From a virus, in IMG/VR virus record IMGVR_UViG_3300022540_000165, positions 1-22,420 of that record: DNA of 22,420 nucleotides; one strand, given 5' to 3'. Positions 1 to 8,373 of this stretch are shown here, one piece after another (the first letter of the stretch is position 1; every line of letters begins with the position of its first letter). Made by a program: the position numbers and the translations under genes. The notes beneath the pieces are model-generated. The model did not search any database, was not told where the DNA came from, and saw only the letters and a list, made by a program, of their open reading frames with translations.

Positions 1-91
1 CAAGACGTCTTCCATACATTAACTCTTGTGTAATATCTATACCACTTGTTGTAAATGAAGTATCTGAAACATATGTTGCTAATATAGCCAT
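1..91 (-). CDS. Partial tail or fibre-region protein, N-terminus only
   Basis: An ATG at 91 opens a minus-strand frame that runs off the left edge of the window without a stop, giving only about 30 residues that begin MAILATYVSDTSFTTSG and continue to ELMYGRRL. A GGAG element lies about nine bases before the ATG, inside the end of the preceding gene, whose stop codon directly abuts the start. The pattern 'YVSxTSF...GRR' resembles N-termini I remember from phage tail-fibre or host-specificity proteins, but that is recall, not a search. It belongs to the same tail operon by position. The function cannot be settled from this fragment. Confidence 0.6.
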   Translation of the reverse strand, partial: MAILATYVSDTSFTTSGIDITQELMYGRRL

Positions 92-559
92 TTATTTAAT
101 CTCCATTTTTGGATAGTTATTTTTCACATCATCAACTATATTTACTAACTCTTGTAATTCATCAGGTAAATCATTTTTAGTTTTTAAGTATTTCATTATT
201 GCACCTATTTGATCAGAAATTTGAGGATAATGACTACGTCTATATTGAAAATTTAATTCATCTTGTATCTGTTCATTTGACTTTAGTTTATAAACACCAT
301 CAATATCAGTCCATAATTTCTTTCTATCTTTATATTGCATAGAAACTAATTGTGAATGAGGAACTTCAATACAATGTAATCTAAAACTACCATTAATATA
401 TTCAACCCATATTTTATCAAGATTAAGTAAATCAATTAATTTATTACCATCCCACCTCATATGGTCAAGACCAGCACCTTTAGGAAGAGAACCAATCTCA
501 ATACCATTAGGATCTTTTGTTTTTAATAACATATCGTGATTATGAATCAGAACTTTCAA
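92..559 (-). CDS. Tail-fibre-associated protein, possibly assembly chaperone-like
   Basis: This is a 155-residue protein with a probable TTG start at 559. The TTG is preferred over the ATG nine codons inside because an AGGAG sits ten bases upstream of the TTG and nothing comparable precedes the ATG. The gene overlaps the end of the previous gene by 20 bases, which suggests translational coupling. Residues about 107-155 carry the pattern YRRSHYPQISDQIGAIMKYL followed by a short helix and a 'YPK' near the end. This is a common C-terminal signature of small phage proteins encoded next to tail fibres, often annotated as tail-fibre assembly or XkdW-like. The N-terminal part contains a short beta-rich stretch. 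No enzyme motif is visible. The role in fibre folding or attachment is inferred from the C-terminal signature and from the position after a collar-like fibre gene. Confidence 0.7.
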   Translation of the reverse strand: MKVLIHNHDMLLKTKDPNGIEIGSLPKGAGLDHMRWDGNKLIDLLNLDKIWVEYINGSFRLHCIEVPHSQLVSMQYKDRKKLWTDIDGVYKLKSNEQIQDELNFQYRRSHYPQISDQIGAIMKYLKTKNDLPDELQELVNIVDDVKNNYPKMEIK

Positions 560-911
560 TTTGTAATAACTCCTCTTGTGGAATTTGTTTTACTTTATCA
601 CTTATAGATGCAATACATTTTAAAGCATTTTCATTGTCTAACATTATTTGGTTAAACATCTGAACATTAACAGCAGTATCAATCATTCTATTATTTGCTT
701 TGTTTGTATCGGCCTGCATACCTCTTAATGCTCCTGTGAGATGTGGAAACTGATCTGCTAACCATACAGGTAAATGAAATTTTTTTGTAATTAATTCCTT
801 CATACCTTTTTCTTTATCAAATTTTTCATACTTTATTTCTATAGTTAAAGCATCTTTTAATTCCTCTTGTATAATAGTTCTTATTTGATCTAAATCTTTC
901 TTTGATAACAT
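540..911 (-). CDS. Small helical protein of the tail-fibre module, unknown function
   Basis: This 123-residue protein has an ATG start preceded by a GGGGGA ribosome binding site seven bases upstream. Residues 1-25 are strongly helical and charged (MLSKKDLDQIRTIIQEELKD), and residues 70-115 form another long helical region, so an oligomeric coiled-coil protein is plausible. No signal peptide, membrane segment or catalytic motif is seen. It lies between the collar-type fibre gene and the fibre-associated 155-residue gene, overlapping the latter by 20 bases. I do not recognise the family. Similar short coiled-coil proteins follow fibre genes in many siphoviruses, so a structural or assembly role is possible but is only an inference from position. 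Confidence 0.65.
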   Translation of the reverse strand: MLSKKDLDQIRTIIQEELKDALTIEIKYEKFDKEKGMKELITKKFHLPVWLADQFPHLTGALRGMQADTNKANNRMIDTAVNVQMFNQIMLDNENALKCIASISDKVKQIPQEELLQIESSDS

Positions 912-922
912 AATTATTCCCC

Positions 923-1576
923 CTATACATTTAGATATTGAATGGTTACCACAGCTGCCGCCGGTCTATATGTTGAACCATGGTTATGAGAACTACCACT
1001 TCCAGTATTACCAACTGTATGTGTATGGTCTCCGTTTGATAAAACATTGTCAGCAACATCAACAAAAGAACCTGAAGCATCATCTTCCCGTTTTATTGTA
1101 GTTGGGCCGGATTCAGAAGATCCGTATAATCTCACATCATGTGTATGGTTTCCATTTGTTGAAAGTGTATGATTATGAACTGGTATTTGTGATGTAGATA
1201 AAGTCATACTTGGTTGAGTCCATGTTCCAGCAGTTGAACCTCCAGTTGTATATGTTGAACCACCTTTAGTTGCTATTACTCTATCACCATTTGCTGTATC
1301 AATAACCCAACCATCCATAGCAGTATTTCTATATACCAGCATTTTCTGACTAGTATCACCACACATAACACCTAACCAAGCTGAATTTGCATTATTTCTT
1401 ATTTTTAATAATTTATTGGTTGTATGAAACCATTGTTTTCCAGCTATAGCATTAGCAGGTGATGAAGAACCAGAAAAATTTGATCTCAAACATTCAAAGT
1501 TATTCTCCATATTTTGTAAATCCGATTGACCATTGTGATCAGCTTGATATGAATTGGTTGTATAATTTTGTGCCAT
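923..1576 (-). CDS. Collar-type tail fibre / minor tail protein
   Basis: This 217-residue protein starts at an ATG preceded by AGGAG. The N-terminal half (about residues 18-70) has the pattern LQNMENNF, then SSPANAIAGKQWFHTTN and LKIRNNANSAWLGV. I know this pattern from phage structural proteins that attach fibres to the tail tip. The C-terminal part is rich in Gly, Ser, Thr and paired histidines (VHNH, NHTHD, DHTHT, SHNHG). It ends in RPAAAVVTIQYLNV, the usual closing motif of tail-collar and short-fibre proteins. His-X-His pairs of this type bind metal ions inside trimeric fibre tips of the T4 gp12/gp37 kind, so a trimeric metal-stabilised tip is likely. It follows the large tail hub gene. 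Host receptor binding is the probable role, by family. Confidence 0.85.
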   Translation of the reverse strand: MAQNYTTNSYQADHNGQSDLQNMENNFECLRSNFSGSSSPANAIAGKQWFHTTNKLLKIRNNANSAWLGVMCGDTSQKMLVYRNTAMDGWVIDTANGDRVIATKGGSTYTTGGSTAGTWTQPSMTLSTSQIPVHNHTLSTNGNHTHDVRLYGSSESGPTTIKREDDASGSFVDVADNVLSNGDHTHTVGNTGSGSSHNHGSTYRPAAAVVTIQYLNV

Positions 1577-1590
1577 GCTTATTGCTCCTA

Positions 1591-4500
1591 TTATGTTTTT
1601 GTAAATAAATTTAATATAAAGTGTTCTACTTGAGCATATGTTTCAGATGATGGATCTGTTATTTCTATTTTAACTTTAAAATATCTTGCATTAACAATAG
1701 CTGACAATATTTCAGCATTTTTCATTTCTGACCAACCATCACCAGATAGTTTTTTATAAAATATAGTTATATCAACACGTGGTGCTTCTTCAACTTCAAA
1801 TATTTCACTCCAACTTTTTGTTGTAATACCAATGCTATTCCAAGTATTCGGAGAAGGTATTGCACCATTCCAAGTAGTTCCTCCGTCAGTTACAACAACA
1901 TCAGCTTCTAAATACATATAATATTCAGCGGCAGTAACACCAGTATCAAATTCCCTTGAATAATAATAACCATATAAAACATCAGATGTATGAGAACACA
2001 TTAAATAATCATCTGATGCATATGTTGTATGTTCTGTATTATCAAATACTCTACCTGTTGGCGCACTTATATAATCATCTGTAAAAGAAGTACTTAATGA
2101 CCAACCAGTAGGATCAATTAATGTAGCATTTGCATATTGTGGATCTGTTCCATATAGTCCATTTGTTCCTTTTGTATTACACCAAAATCTATGTATTCCT
2201 GGTTTAACACCGGGTAATGATTCTTGCGGGCTTCTTTTAGCTGATAAAAATACGGAACCATTCCAAGGAGCTGTCTCCATACCAACTCTAAATTCATATA
2301 CTTCAATATCAGGATCATCTAATTTATCTGAAAATAAGGTTAAAGAATTATTACTTGGTATAGCAGATAAATATGAAAGACTTTGAGGTGCATCTGAATT
2401 ACCAACAACTAAATGAGATAGTTTTGGTGCACTATCAAAACACTCTTTAACATCAAAAATACTAACAGAAATTAAAACAATATAATATTTTTGGCCTTGC
2501 TCAACATGATCTATATTAAAATCATTTGTAGTATTAAACTGGTGTTCATAATCTGCTTCATCTGGTACTGTACCTGTTGATGTTGTTATAGCTTGCCACA
2601 CTTCACAATGTTTGAACCAAGTTGCTTCTTCTGGAACTGTAAACGTTATATGTAATCTACTTTCAGTTCTTAATCTATAATAAAAAGTTTCTTCTGTTAT
2701 TTGTGGATTTTGTATCTGTATAACCACATTTGGATTTGGTAAATTACAAGTATAAGTTCCCTCAATACTTGCATCATAATCATCATCATATAATTCCAAT
2801 GATTCATATTGTAATGATAAATTAATTAAACCATTTCCAGCATATGAAGTTGATATAACTCTCATTGCTTGGTCAGATATTGCAAGAGCTGTACTATTAA
2901 ATGTTATTAAATCATGGGGTGCTAATTCAAGACAATCATCTCGAAATGTTCCAGATATAGTCCTATTTAATCTTGCTCTTTCTAATTGGTATGTTGCTAT
3001 ATTACATACTGTTTCTCTATCTGTATAACCCATTAAAGAAATACTTTTTACAACACCTGATTCTTCACCTATAAGTATAGTATCTTCTGTATATGATTTA
3101 TCTTTATCTATAAATTTAACTTTTAAACCTTTTGGTTTATTAAACCTGTTCGGTTGAGTCAATCTTATTTCAGCTTTTCCAGATTCATCTTGTACTATAT
3201 GTTTATCTTCTATGGTCATTACACTTGATTCTTCATTTAAATCAGCAATTAATAAATAATATTTTCCATCAAACCAAGATATATTACATCTGAAATGTGT
3301 CATTATATCTTGTGCCACTATCCAAGTATTTTTATTACCAGATGTTATATAATTAAATGACCATCCTTTACTATCAAAATAATTAGCAGCGACAGTCCAA
3401 GAAGTTATATCAATTTGATCTGCTGTGCAACCTTTAAGTCCATACCTATCATTAATGAAAAAATCATACAAACATAATATACCATTATCAGACCATGCTG
3501 TTGTATCATCTCTAAAATCTAATACTTTCTTACCTTTTAATTCTAGTAATCTTGTTGGTTTACCTGCTACATATAAATCTTTATCGTGTTGAAAATACCA
3601 TCTAATATAACAAGTGTGTCTCATATTATCAGTATAATCACTGTTAACAGCATTTATAGTTGTGTCATATGTCTGAGTTGATGAACCTGAATAAAATTGA
3701 TAACTAACTTTACTTCCAAAATAAGAAGGTAAATGATCATCAATAAATATTTGATCAATACTATCTTTTTGATTAATACCTTCACATTCACCTTCACTTA
3801 ATGTTTGAATGATGTATAAGTCTCTGTGATAATCACCTCTGGTTTCCATAAATACATCATTACCACCAACTTTTTGTAAACCATATACCACTTTCAGAGG
3901 TTCTTTAGTTGATCGTGTATTTATTTGACGACCAATATCCAAATCGTCTGGAGTTTCTGGTTGATTAAAGTATGCCCAAATAGCAGTAATTAAAGATATA
4001 ATTAAAGAAACAATTGCGGCTATTGCACCTACAAAAGCCCAATCAATAACACATTCTGCTACTTCACCATCATATAAATAACTATCTTCTTCGATAAGTT
4101 CTAATTTATCTGTTTCATCATTAAGTTTATATATAGCTTTAGTAGTAATCTTTCTTGGTTTTTCTCTAACTCTATAAACTTCAAATATATTTAAACCATT
4201 TAAACTTATTACTTTAATTCCATTCTTTATTGCTATAGGTTTATCACCTTTTTTCAATGCAACTTCTACTTTTTCTTTTCTTGTTATTAATACTTTATTC
4301 CCACCAGCAAAAACACATGGAGTTTTAATACCATTCCCACTATCAAGAATTATAATATCACCTTTCTTCATTTGATGTGGAGGAATTATGTCATAATAAT
4401 TACTGAAGTGTCTTTCTAATTCCTTGAATACTTCTTTTGGATTATCTTTAAATAATTTAACTACATTCTTCCAACTAATATCACCTGTTATCTGGTCTTC

Positions 4501-4644
4501 GAATGTATAAGGCATATCATATTCATTCTTACAGAAGTCTAAACATAAAGATAAACAATTATATCCATCTTCTTTAGATATACCTTCTGGATTGTAATCT
4601 AATCCTGTATATTTGTTTGTAGTTTTATAATCCCATTTTTTCAT
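1591..4644 (-). CDS. Fused NlpC/P60-like domain, membrane segment and J-like tail hub
   Basis: This 1017-residue protein combines parts that are separate genes in lambda (K, I, J) or gene transfer agents (gp14, gp15). Residues 1-160 resemble NlpC/P60 cell-wall peptidases, with a Cys at 30 in GYNCLSLCLDF and a GDIIIL strand at 95-100. The segment where the catalytic His-Val-Gly should sit reads KTPCVFAGGNKVL, so the histidine is missing. Residues about 201-226 form a hydrophobic membrane-like helix. From about 228 onward the sequence is a J-like hub (INTRSTKEPLKVVYG, then LSEGECEGI). It continues through the hub domains to about 620 and then beta-sandwich domains, probably fibronectin-like, to the end. 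The protein should sit at the tail tip and contact the host surface. Its start follows the hub gene by three bases with a weak ribosome binding site, suggesting coupling. Confidence 0.88.
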   Translation of the reverse strand: MKKWDYKTTNKYTGLDYNPEGISKEDGYNCLSLCLDFCKNEYDMPYTFEDQITGDISWKNVVKLFKDNPKEVFKELERHFSNYYDIIPPHQMKKGDIIILDSGNGIKTPCVFAGGNKVLITRKEKVEVALKKGDKPIAIKNGIKVISLNGLNIFEVYRVREKPRKITTKAIYKLNDETDKLELIEEDSYLYDGEVAECVIDWAFVGAIAAIVSLIISLITAIWAYFNQPETPDDLDIGRQINTRSTKEPLKVVYGLQKVGGNDVFMETRGDYHRDLYIIQTLSEGECEGINQKDSIDQIFIDDHLPSYFGSKVSYQFYSGSSTQTYDTTINAVNSDYTDNMRHTCYIRWYFQHDKDLYVAGKPTRLLELKGKKVLDFRDDTTAWSDNGILCLYDFFINDRYGLKGCTADQIDITSWTVAANYFDSKGWSFNYITSGNKNTWIVAQDIMTHFRCNISWFDGKYYLLIADLNEESSVMTIEDKHIVQDESGKAEIRLTQPNRFNKPKGLKVKFIDKDKSYTEDTILIGEESGVVKSISLMGYTDRETVCNIATYQLERARLNRTISGTFRDDCLELAPHDLITFNSTALAISDQAMRVISTSYAGNGLINLSLQYESLELYDDDYDASIEGTYTCNLPNPNVVIQIQNPQITEETFYYRLRTESRLHITFTVPEEATWFKHCEVWQAITTSTGTVPDEADYEHQFNTTNDFNIDHVEQGQKYYIVLISVSIFDVKECFDSAPKLSHLVVGNSDAPQSLSYLSAIPSNNSLTLFSDKLDDPDIEVYEFRVGMETAPWNGSVFLSAKRSPQESLPGVKPGIHRFWCNTKGTNGLYGTDPQYANATLIDPTGWSLSTSFTDDYISAPTGRVFDNTEHTTYASDDYLMCSHTSDVLYGYYYSREFDTGVTAAEYYMYLEADVVVTDGGTTWNGAIPSPNTWNSIGITTKSWSEIFEVEEAPRVDITIFYKKLSGDGWSEMKNAEILSAIVNARYFKVKIEITDPSSETYAQVEHFILNLFTKT

Positions 4645-4647
4645 ATA

Positions 4648-5343
4648 TTAATGTCTCGCTATATATTCTGCTTCTGTTTGATTTGGACCCCATTGAAACT
4701 TTTTGTTTTCTATACTTGGTAACCATCTAAATCCACCAAAATTAGCAGTATTACTAAGTTCTACACATCTTGTATGACTTCTATCACAGTGTGTTTCAGG
4801 TCCACTATATGCACATTCAACCCCAACAGCACCAGGAGTTCCATTGAATACTTTCCATCTACATGAAGATGAATGTTTACTATATGATTCATGCCCCCAT
4901 CTTGTAAAAATACTACCTATAACCAATCTTACTTCTGTTTCATCCAACTCAAATGAATCAACTTCACCTGTAAACATCAAAACAGTTCCTAATACTTCTG
5001 ATGTAGTTCCAGATGTAGTTATCAAACCCATATAAACTGATGCCGTTTTTTCTTCAACTGTACCAGGCACAAATATGGATGTAAGAACTTGATCTAAATT
5101 ATCGATTTTTAATGTACAGTCATCCATCACATTTGATAAAGTATAATTTATACTCTCAAATTCAAAACCTCTTGGTTGATATAAACCAGAGGCTGTTGTA
5201 CCACAGTTTGTTAAATCTATAGGAACATCAAGTGTTGTATATTTATAATCACTACTTCCATCTGTAAAATCCAGAGCAAAAAACGGAAACATTTGTTCAG
5301 CAGCTAACTCATCTAATATATCTTGACTTAATCCTCTTGCCAT
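4648..5343 (-). CDS. Tail tip hub protein, lambda gpL / DUF2163-like, likely FeS cluster
   Basis: This 231-residue protein has its ATG preceded by AGGAG. The first 150 residues are beta-rich and match the DUF2163/gpL style (FFALDFTDGS, then VLMFTGEVDSFELDE). The C-terminal region contains four cysteines at 161, 177, 186 and 193, followed by NTANFGGFRWLP. In lambda gpL and in the gene transfer agent hub protein, four cysteines followed by a 'N..NFGGF' motif coordinate a [4Fe-4S] cluster, and all four ligands are present here. It lies between the DUF2460-type distal tail gene and the fused J-like hub, the same order as gene transfer agent gp12-gp13-gp14-gp15. Its role is to close the distal end of the tail tube and seat the J-like hub. 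Confidence 0.85.
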   Translation of the reverse strand: MARGLSQDILDELAAEQMFPFFALDFTDGSSDYKYTTLDVPIDLTNCGTTASGLYQPRGFEFESINYTLSNVMDDCTLKIDNLDQVLTSIFVPGTVEEKTASVYMGLITTSGTTSEVLGTVLMFTGEVDSFELDETEVRLVIGSIFTRWGHESYSKHSSSCRWKVFNGTPGAVGVECAYSGPETHCDRSHTRCVELSNTANFGGFRWLPSIENKKFQWGPNQTEAEYIARH

Positions 5344-5353
5344 TTATCTACTC

Positions 5354-5938
5354 CTATGAGTTCAAGAGCCCTTGCAACTCTACTCCGAACGTTCTTAATC
5401 TATTATTAAATGTATCAAAAGACATACTATCTTCTTTAAATCTACATCTTATTTTTAATTTTCCTGAGAAATCTATTATAATTCTATAACCAGATGTTGG
5501 GGCAGAATTAAAAGTAATTTCATCACAACCATCAGTTCCACCTAAAGCAGAATAAGTATAATCAGATCCTTCTGTTTGTGCTATACTATTAACATACACT
5601 GTTCTTGCACTTGAATATCTACATGGTAGATTATATAAAACTGTTGAACCATCACCAGTTCCTATGTATTCACCCTCAAATGTTTCTACTTCGTATTTAA
5701 AAAATGTAAAAGCTTCATACGCACCAGATCTATCAATATAAAATTGAAATATAGTTCTTGCATCAGTTAATGAAAGATATTCATATTGAAGTGTTATTGT
5801 TCTTTTAGGAAACAACCATTTACGCTTTCTACGTTCTTCCCCTAAATCATCATAATTACTGAACAGTGTTTTAAATAAAATTCCATCTGATACAGTAACT
5901 CCGTAATTTATATCTTGATATGATGGGAAAAGTGCCAT
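5354..5938 (-). CDS. Distal tail protein, DUF2460-like
   Basis: This 194-residue protein starts MALFPSYQDINYGVTVSDG and carries the region WLFPKRTITLQYEYLSLTDA and FYIDRSGAYEAFTFF, the typical opening of DUF2460 proteins (gene transfer agent gp12, distal tail). The middle holds a beta-hairpin region 'GTGDGSTVLYNLP...VYVNSIAQTEGSDYTYS', like the repeated fold found after this domain in many phages. Its ATG overlaps the stop of the tape measure gene (TAATG), so translation is probably coupled. By family, it forms the hexameric ring that links the tail tube to the tip hub. The gene order tape measure, distal tail, FeS hub, J-like hub supports this. Confidence 0.85.
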   Translation of the reverse strand: MALFPSYQDINYGVTVSDGILFKTLFSNYDDLGEERRKRKWLFPKRTITLQYEYLSLTDARTIFQFYIDRSGAYEAFTFFKYEVETFEGEYIGTGDGSTVLYNLPCRYSSARTVYVNSIAQTEGSDYTYSALGGTDGCDEITFNSAPTSGYRIIIDFSGKLKIRCRFKEDSMSFDTFNNRLRTFGVELQGLLNS

Positions 5939-8364
5939 TATTGATTTACACTCCTTATAATATTGTTTAAAGCTAAATTACCTCTTTGCATTTGTTCTAT
6001 TATTGGACCTGCTATTGCTTGTGGATTTTTTCTAGTGAACTCAAAAAATGATTCGGAATCCATTGCATCTATTCTTATACTAACATTCATTGGTTGTTGC
6101 CCGCCGGTTGATTTAACTCCTAGTTCACCACCAGGCCCTCTTGTTAAAGGCATAATTGCTTCTGGTCCTGCCTCGCCCATAAGACCCATATTGAAAGATG
6201 TTGGTTTATCTATTATTTGATTAGTGAAGACACCGCCTTTAGCATAAGCAAATTCTTGTTTTGATATATTTGCTATTTGAACTGCAGCAGTTGCACCAAT
6301 TATACCTGCCATAGCTATACCAGGCCAACCAGGATATTCATTCATCGCTTTAACAGCTGCCGCGGCTCCAGCCATTGTTGCTTGTGCCATATTTAAATTC
6401 TTTTGTCTGTTAAAACTACTTCTATCTTGTTTAGCGCCAGCCTCACTCATTTGAGCATTCATTGCGCTAAATTGACTAAACAAACTACCCATACTACTAA
6501 ACATATCAGACATTGTTTGTAATTTTTTCTTTTGATTTTCTATTGCATCAGATGTTGTTTTATCATCAATTTCTTTTAACGCTGCTGCTTTAACTTTCGC
6601 AGCTTCTACTTCTTTAAAACCTAACTCAATCATATAATCATATTGAGCTTGAATTCTTTCTCTTTCTAAATCATCAGCTGATTTATCCATTTCATACAGC
6701 ATGGTTCTAAAAGTCTTTTTATCTTCCATTTGTCGGTCATAAAAAGCTTTCATAGTTTCTTGTACTTTGTCAGCCGATTCTTGAGCTTTAAGTATTTTAT
6801 CTGATTCTTTCTTAATATAATCCTGGAAATCTAGGTCTCTTAGTTCCATGTTCATTTTGGCGATTTCTTTCTCATAATCCATCGCAGCTTTAGCTGCCGC
6901 CGTTTTAGCTGCCGCAGCCGCTTTAGCTTCAGCCGCCGCTTTAGCAGCAGCTTCTTTTCTGGATTTATTAAATTTAGCTAAAGCCTTTTGTTGTGCGTCT
7001 GAAATACCTGGACCAGTTAATCTACCTTCCTCGCCTTTTATTGATGCTATCTCTTTTAATTCCTTTATCTGTTTTTTTAAAGCCTCAACTCTTTTTTCTG
7101 CAGACATTATATGTCCAGCACCATATTTAATCCAATTCCAGAAACTATGTCCTTTCTTTGCTATGGTTTCCCATCTTTCTAATTCAGAATTTAATCTTGA
7201 TAATTCTTCTTTAAATTTTCTAGTACCTGTTTCTGCTTTTACTAAACCAGAAACAAAATCAATTACTAAAATAGCGGCTACTCCCGCCATTATTGGACCA
7301 GAAAGTAACCAAACAGCATTTAAACCTTTACTTGCTCTCGCTAAATTATTTGTGACATTTAAATATTGACTTAAGAAACCAGTGCCTTTAAATATAGCTG
7401 TGGAAAAAATACCATAAACTAATATTGCTTTAGCTATACCTGCTATCCATAATCTTAATTTAGAATCAGATTCAAATAATTCTTTTGTAATTTTAGGTAA
7501 GTATTTAGCAATGCCTGCTAAACCGTCCGCGAACTTTTCTAAATTAGCAATAAATGCTGGATCTTTGAAGGTTTTATTTAATTCCTCTAATGTTTCAGCA
7601 AATGATTCTAATGATCTTCCTGCTAATGTAGCCATTAAACCTTCTATATTAGACCAGAACTGTTTCACTTGATTGGCATAACTACCCATAGTTCTTGCCC
7701 AATCACCAATAGCATCAGCAGAACCTCTAACCATTAATGAATAAGCTGCTTGAGCTTTTGTATTGGCATCTAATAAATCACCCTCTTGAGCCAGTCCTAA
7801 TCTATATGCTTCTGCTTTAACAACAGTTTCATTTAAGATAACACCATACTTCTTCATTGTTTCAAAATTACCTACTAAAGCAGACTGCATATCCATCATT
7901 ACTTTTTCAGTACCAAGATTATTAAAAGAGCCTAAATCAACAGATAATTTAACAACTTCATTAGACATTCTTGCTGCAGCATCAGAAGCCATACCCATAG
8001 GTTTAAGTAAATCTTGTACACTAGATAGATATTGTTTAGCAGCGCGCTCGGATAAACCATAAGAATCAACTAGTGTATCAGAAAACTCATTAGCCATATT
8101 TATCTGATCTCTAAATACAACACTAAACTTACCCATAACTTCTTGTAAATTAGAAGCAGCATCAATAGATTTCTTACCAAAAGCAATAGCTGCAGCAGCA
8201 CCAAAAGCTACTAAAGCGACTGTAGCTAACTTCATATGTTTAGTCATAGCTTTGCTGGACTTAATGCTTTGCTTCTCCATACCCTTAATAGATTTAGAGA
8301 CTTTTTTAACAGTAGCTGTGCCTTTATCGTCTATTTTAAGTGTTGCTTTGATCTGTTTTGGCAT
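5938..8364 (-). CDS. Tape measure protein
   Basis: This 808-residue protein has an AAGGA site seven bases before its ATG. Residues 1-45 are basic and helical. A hydrophobic Ala-rich helix at about 46-62 is followed by the region SIDAASNLQEVMGKFSVVF, typical of tape measure N-terminal domains. Further hydrophobic helices occur at about 305-325 and 350-375. A long Ala/Lys/Glu coiled coil at about 465-500 is followed by more helical repeats, and a final segment contains GGVFTNQIIDKPTSFNMG and MGEAGPEAIMPLTRG, the usual closing motif of this family. It follows the chaperone pair and precedes the distal tail gene, as expected. The length would correspond to a tail of roughly 120 nm by the usual 0.15 nm per residue, which fits a long flexible siphovirus tail. 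It is the scaffold around which tube subunits polymerise. Confidence 0.95.
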   Translation of the reverse strand: MPKQIKATLKIDDKGTATVKKVSKSIKGMEKQSIKSSKAMTKHMKLATVALVAFGAAAAIAFGKKSIDAASNLQEVMGKFSVVFRDQINMANEFSDTLVDSYGLSERAAKQYLSSVQDLLKPMGMASDAAARMSNEVVKLSVDLGSFNNLGTEKVMMDMQSALVGNFETMKKYGVILNETVVKAEAYRLGLAQEGDLLDANTKAQAAYSLMVRGSADAIGDWARTMGSYANQVKQFWSNIEGLMATLAGRSLESFAETLEELNKTFKDPAFIANLEKFADGLAGIAKYLPKITKELFESDSKLRLWIAGIAKAILVYGIFSTAIFKGTGFLSQYLNVTNNLARASKGLNAVWLLSGPIMAGVAAILVIDFVSGLVKAETGTRKFKEELSRLNSELERWETIAKKGHSFWNWIKYGAGHIMSAEKRVEALKKQIKELKEIASIKGEEGRLTGPGISDAQQKALAKFNKSRKEAAAKAAAEAKAAAAAKTAAAKAAMDYEKEIAKMNMELRDLDFQDYIKKESDKILKAQESADKVQETMKAFYDRQMEDKKTFRTMLYEMDKSADDLERERIQAQYDYMIELGFKEVEAAKVKAAALKEIDDKTTSDAIENQKKKLQTMSDMFSSMGSLFSQFSAMNAQMSEAGAKQDRSSFNRQKNLNMAQATMAGAAAAVKAMNEYPGWPGIAMAGIIGATAAVQIANISKQEFAYAKGGVFTNQIIDKPTSFNMGLMGEAGPEAIMPLTRGPGGELGVKSTGGQQPMNVSIRIDAMDSESFFEFTRKNPQAIAGPIIEQMQRGNLALNNIIRSVNQ

Positions 8365-8373
8365 CGTTTATCC

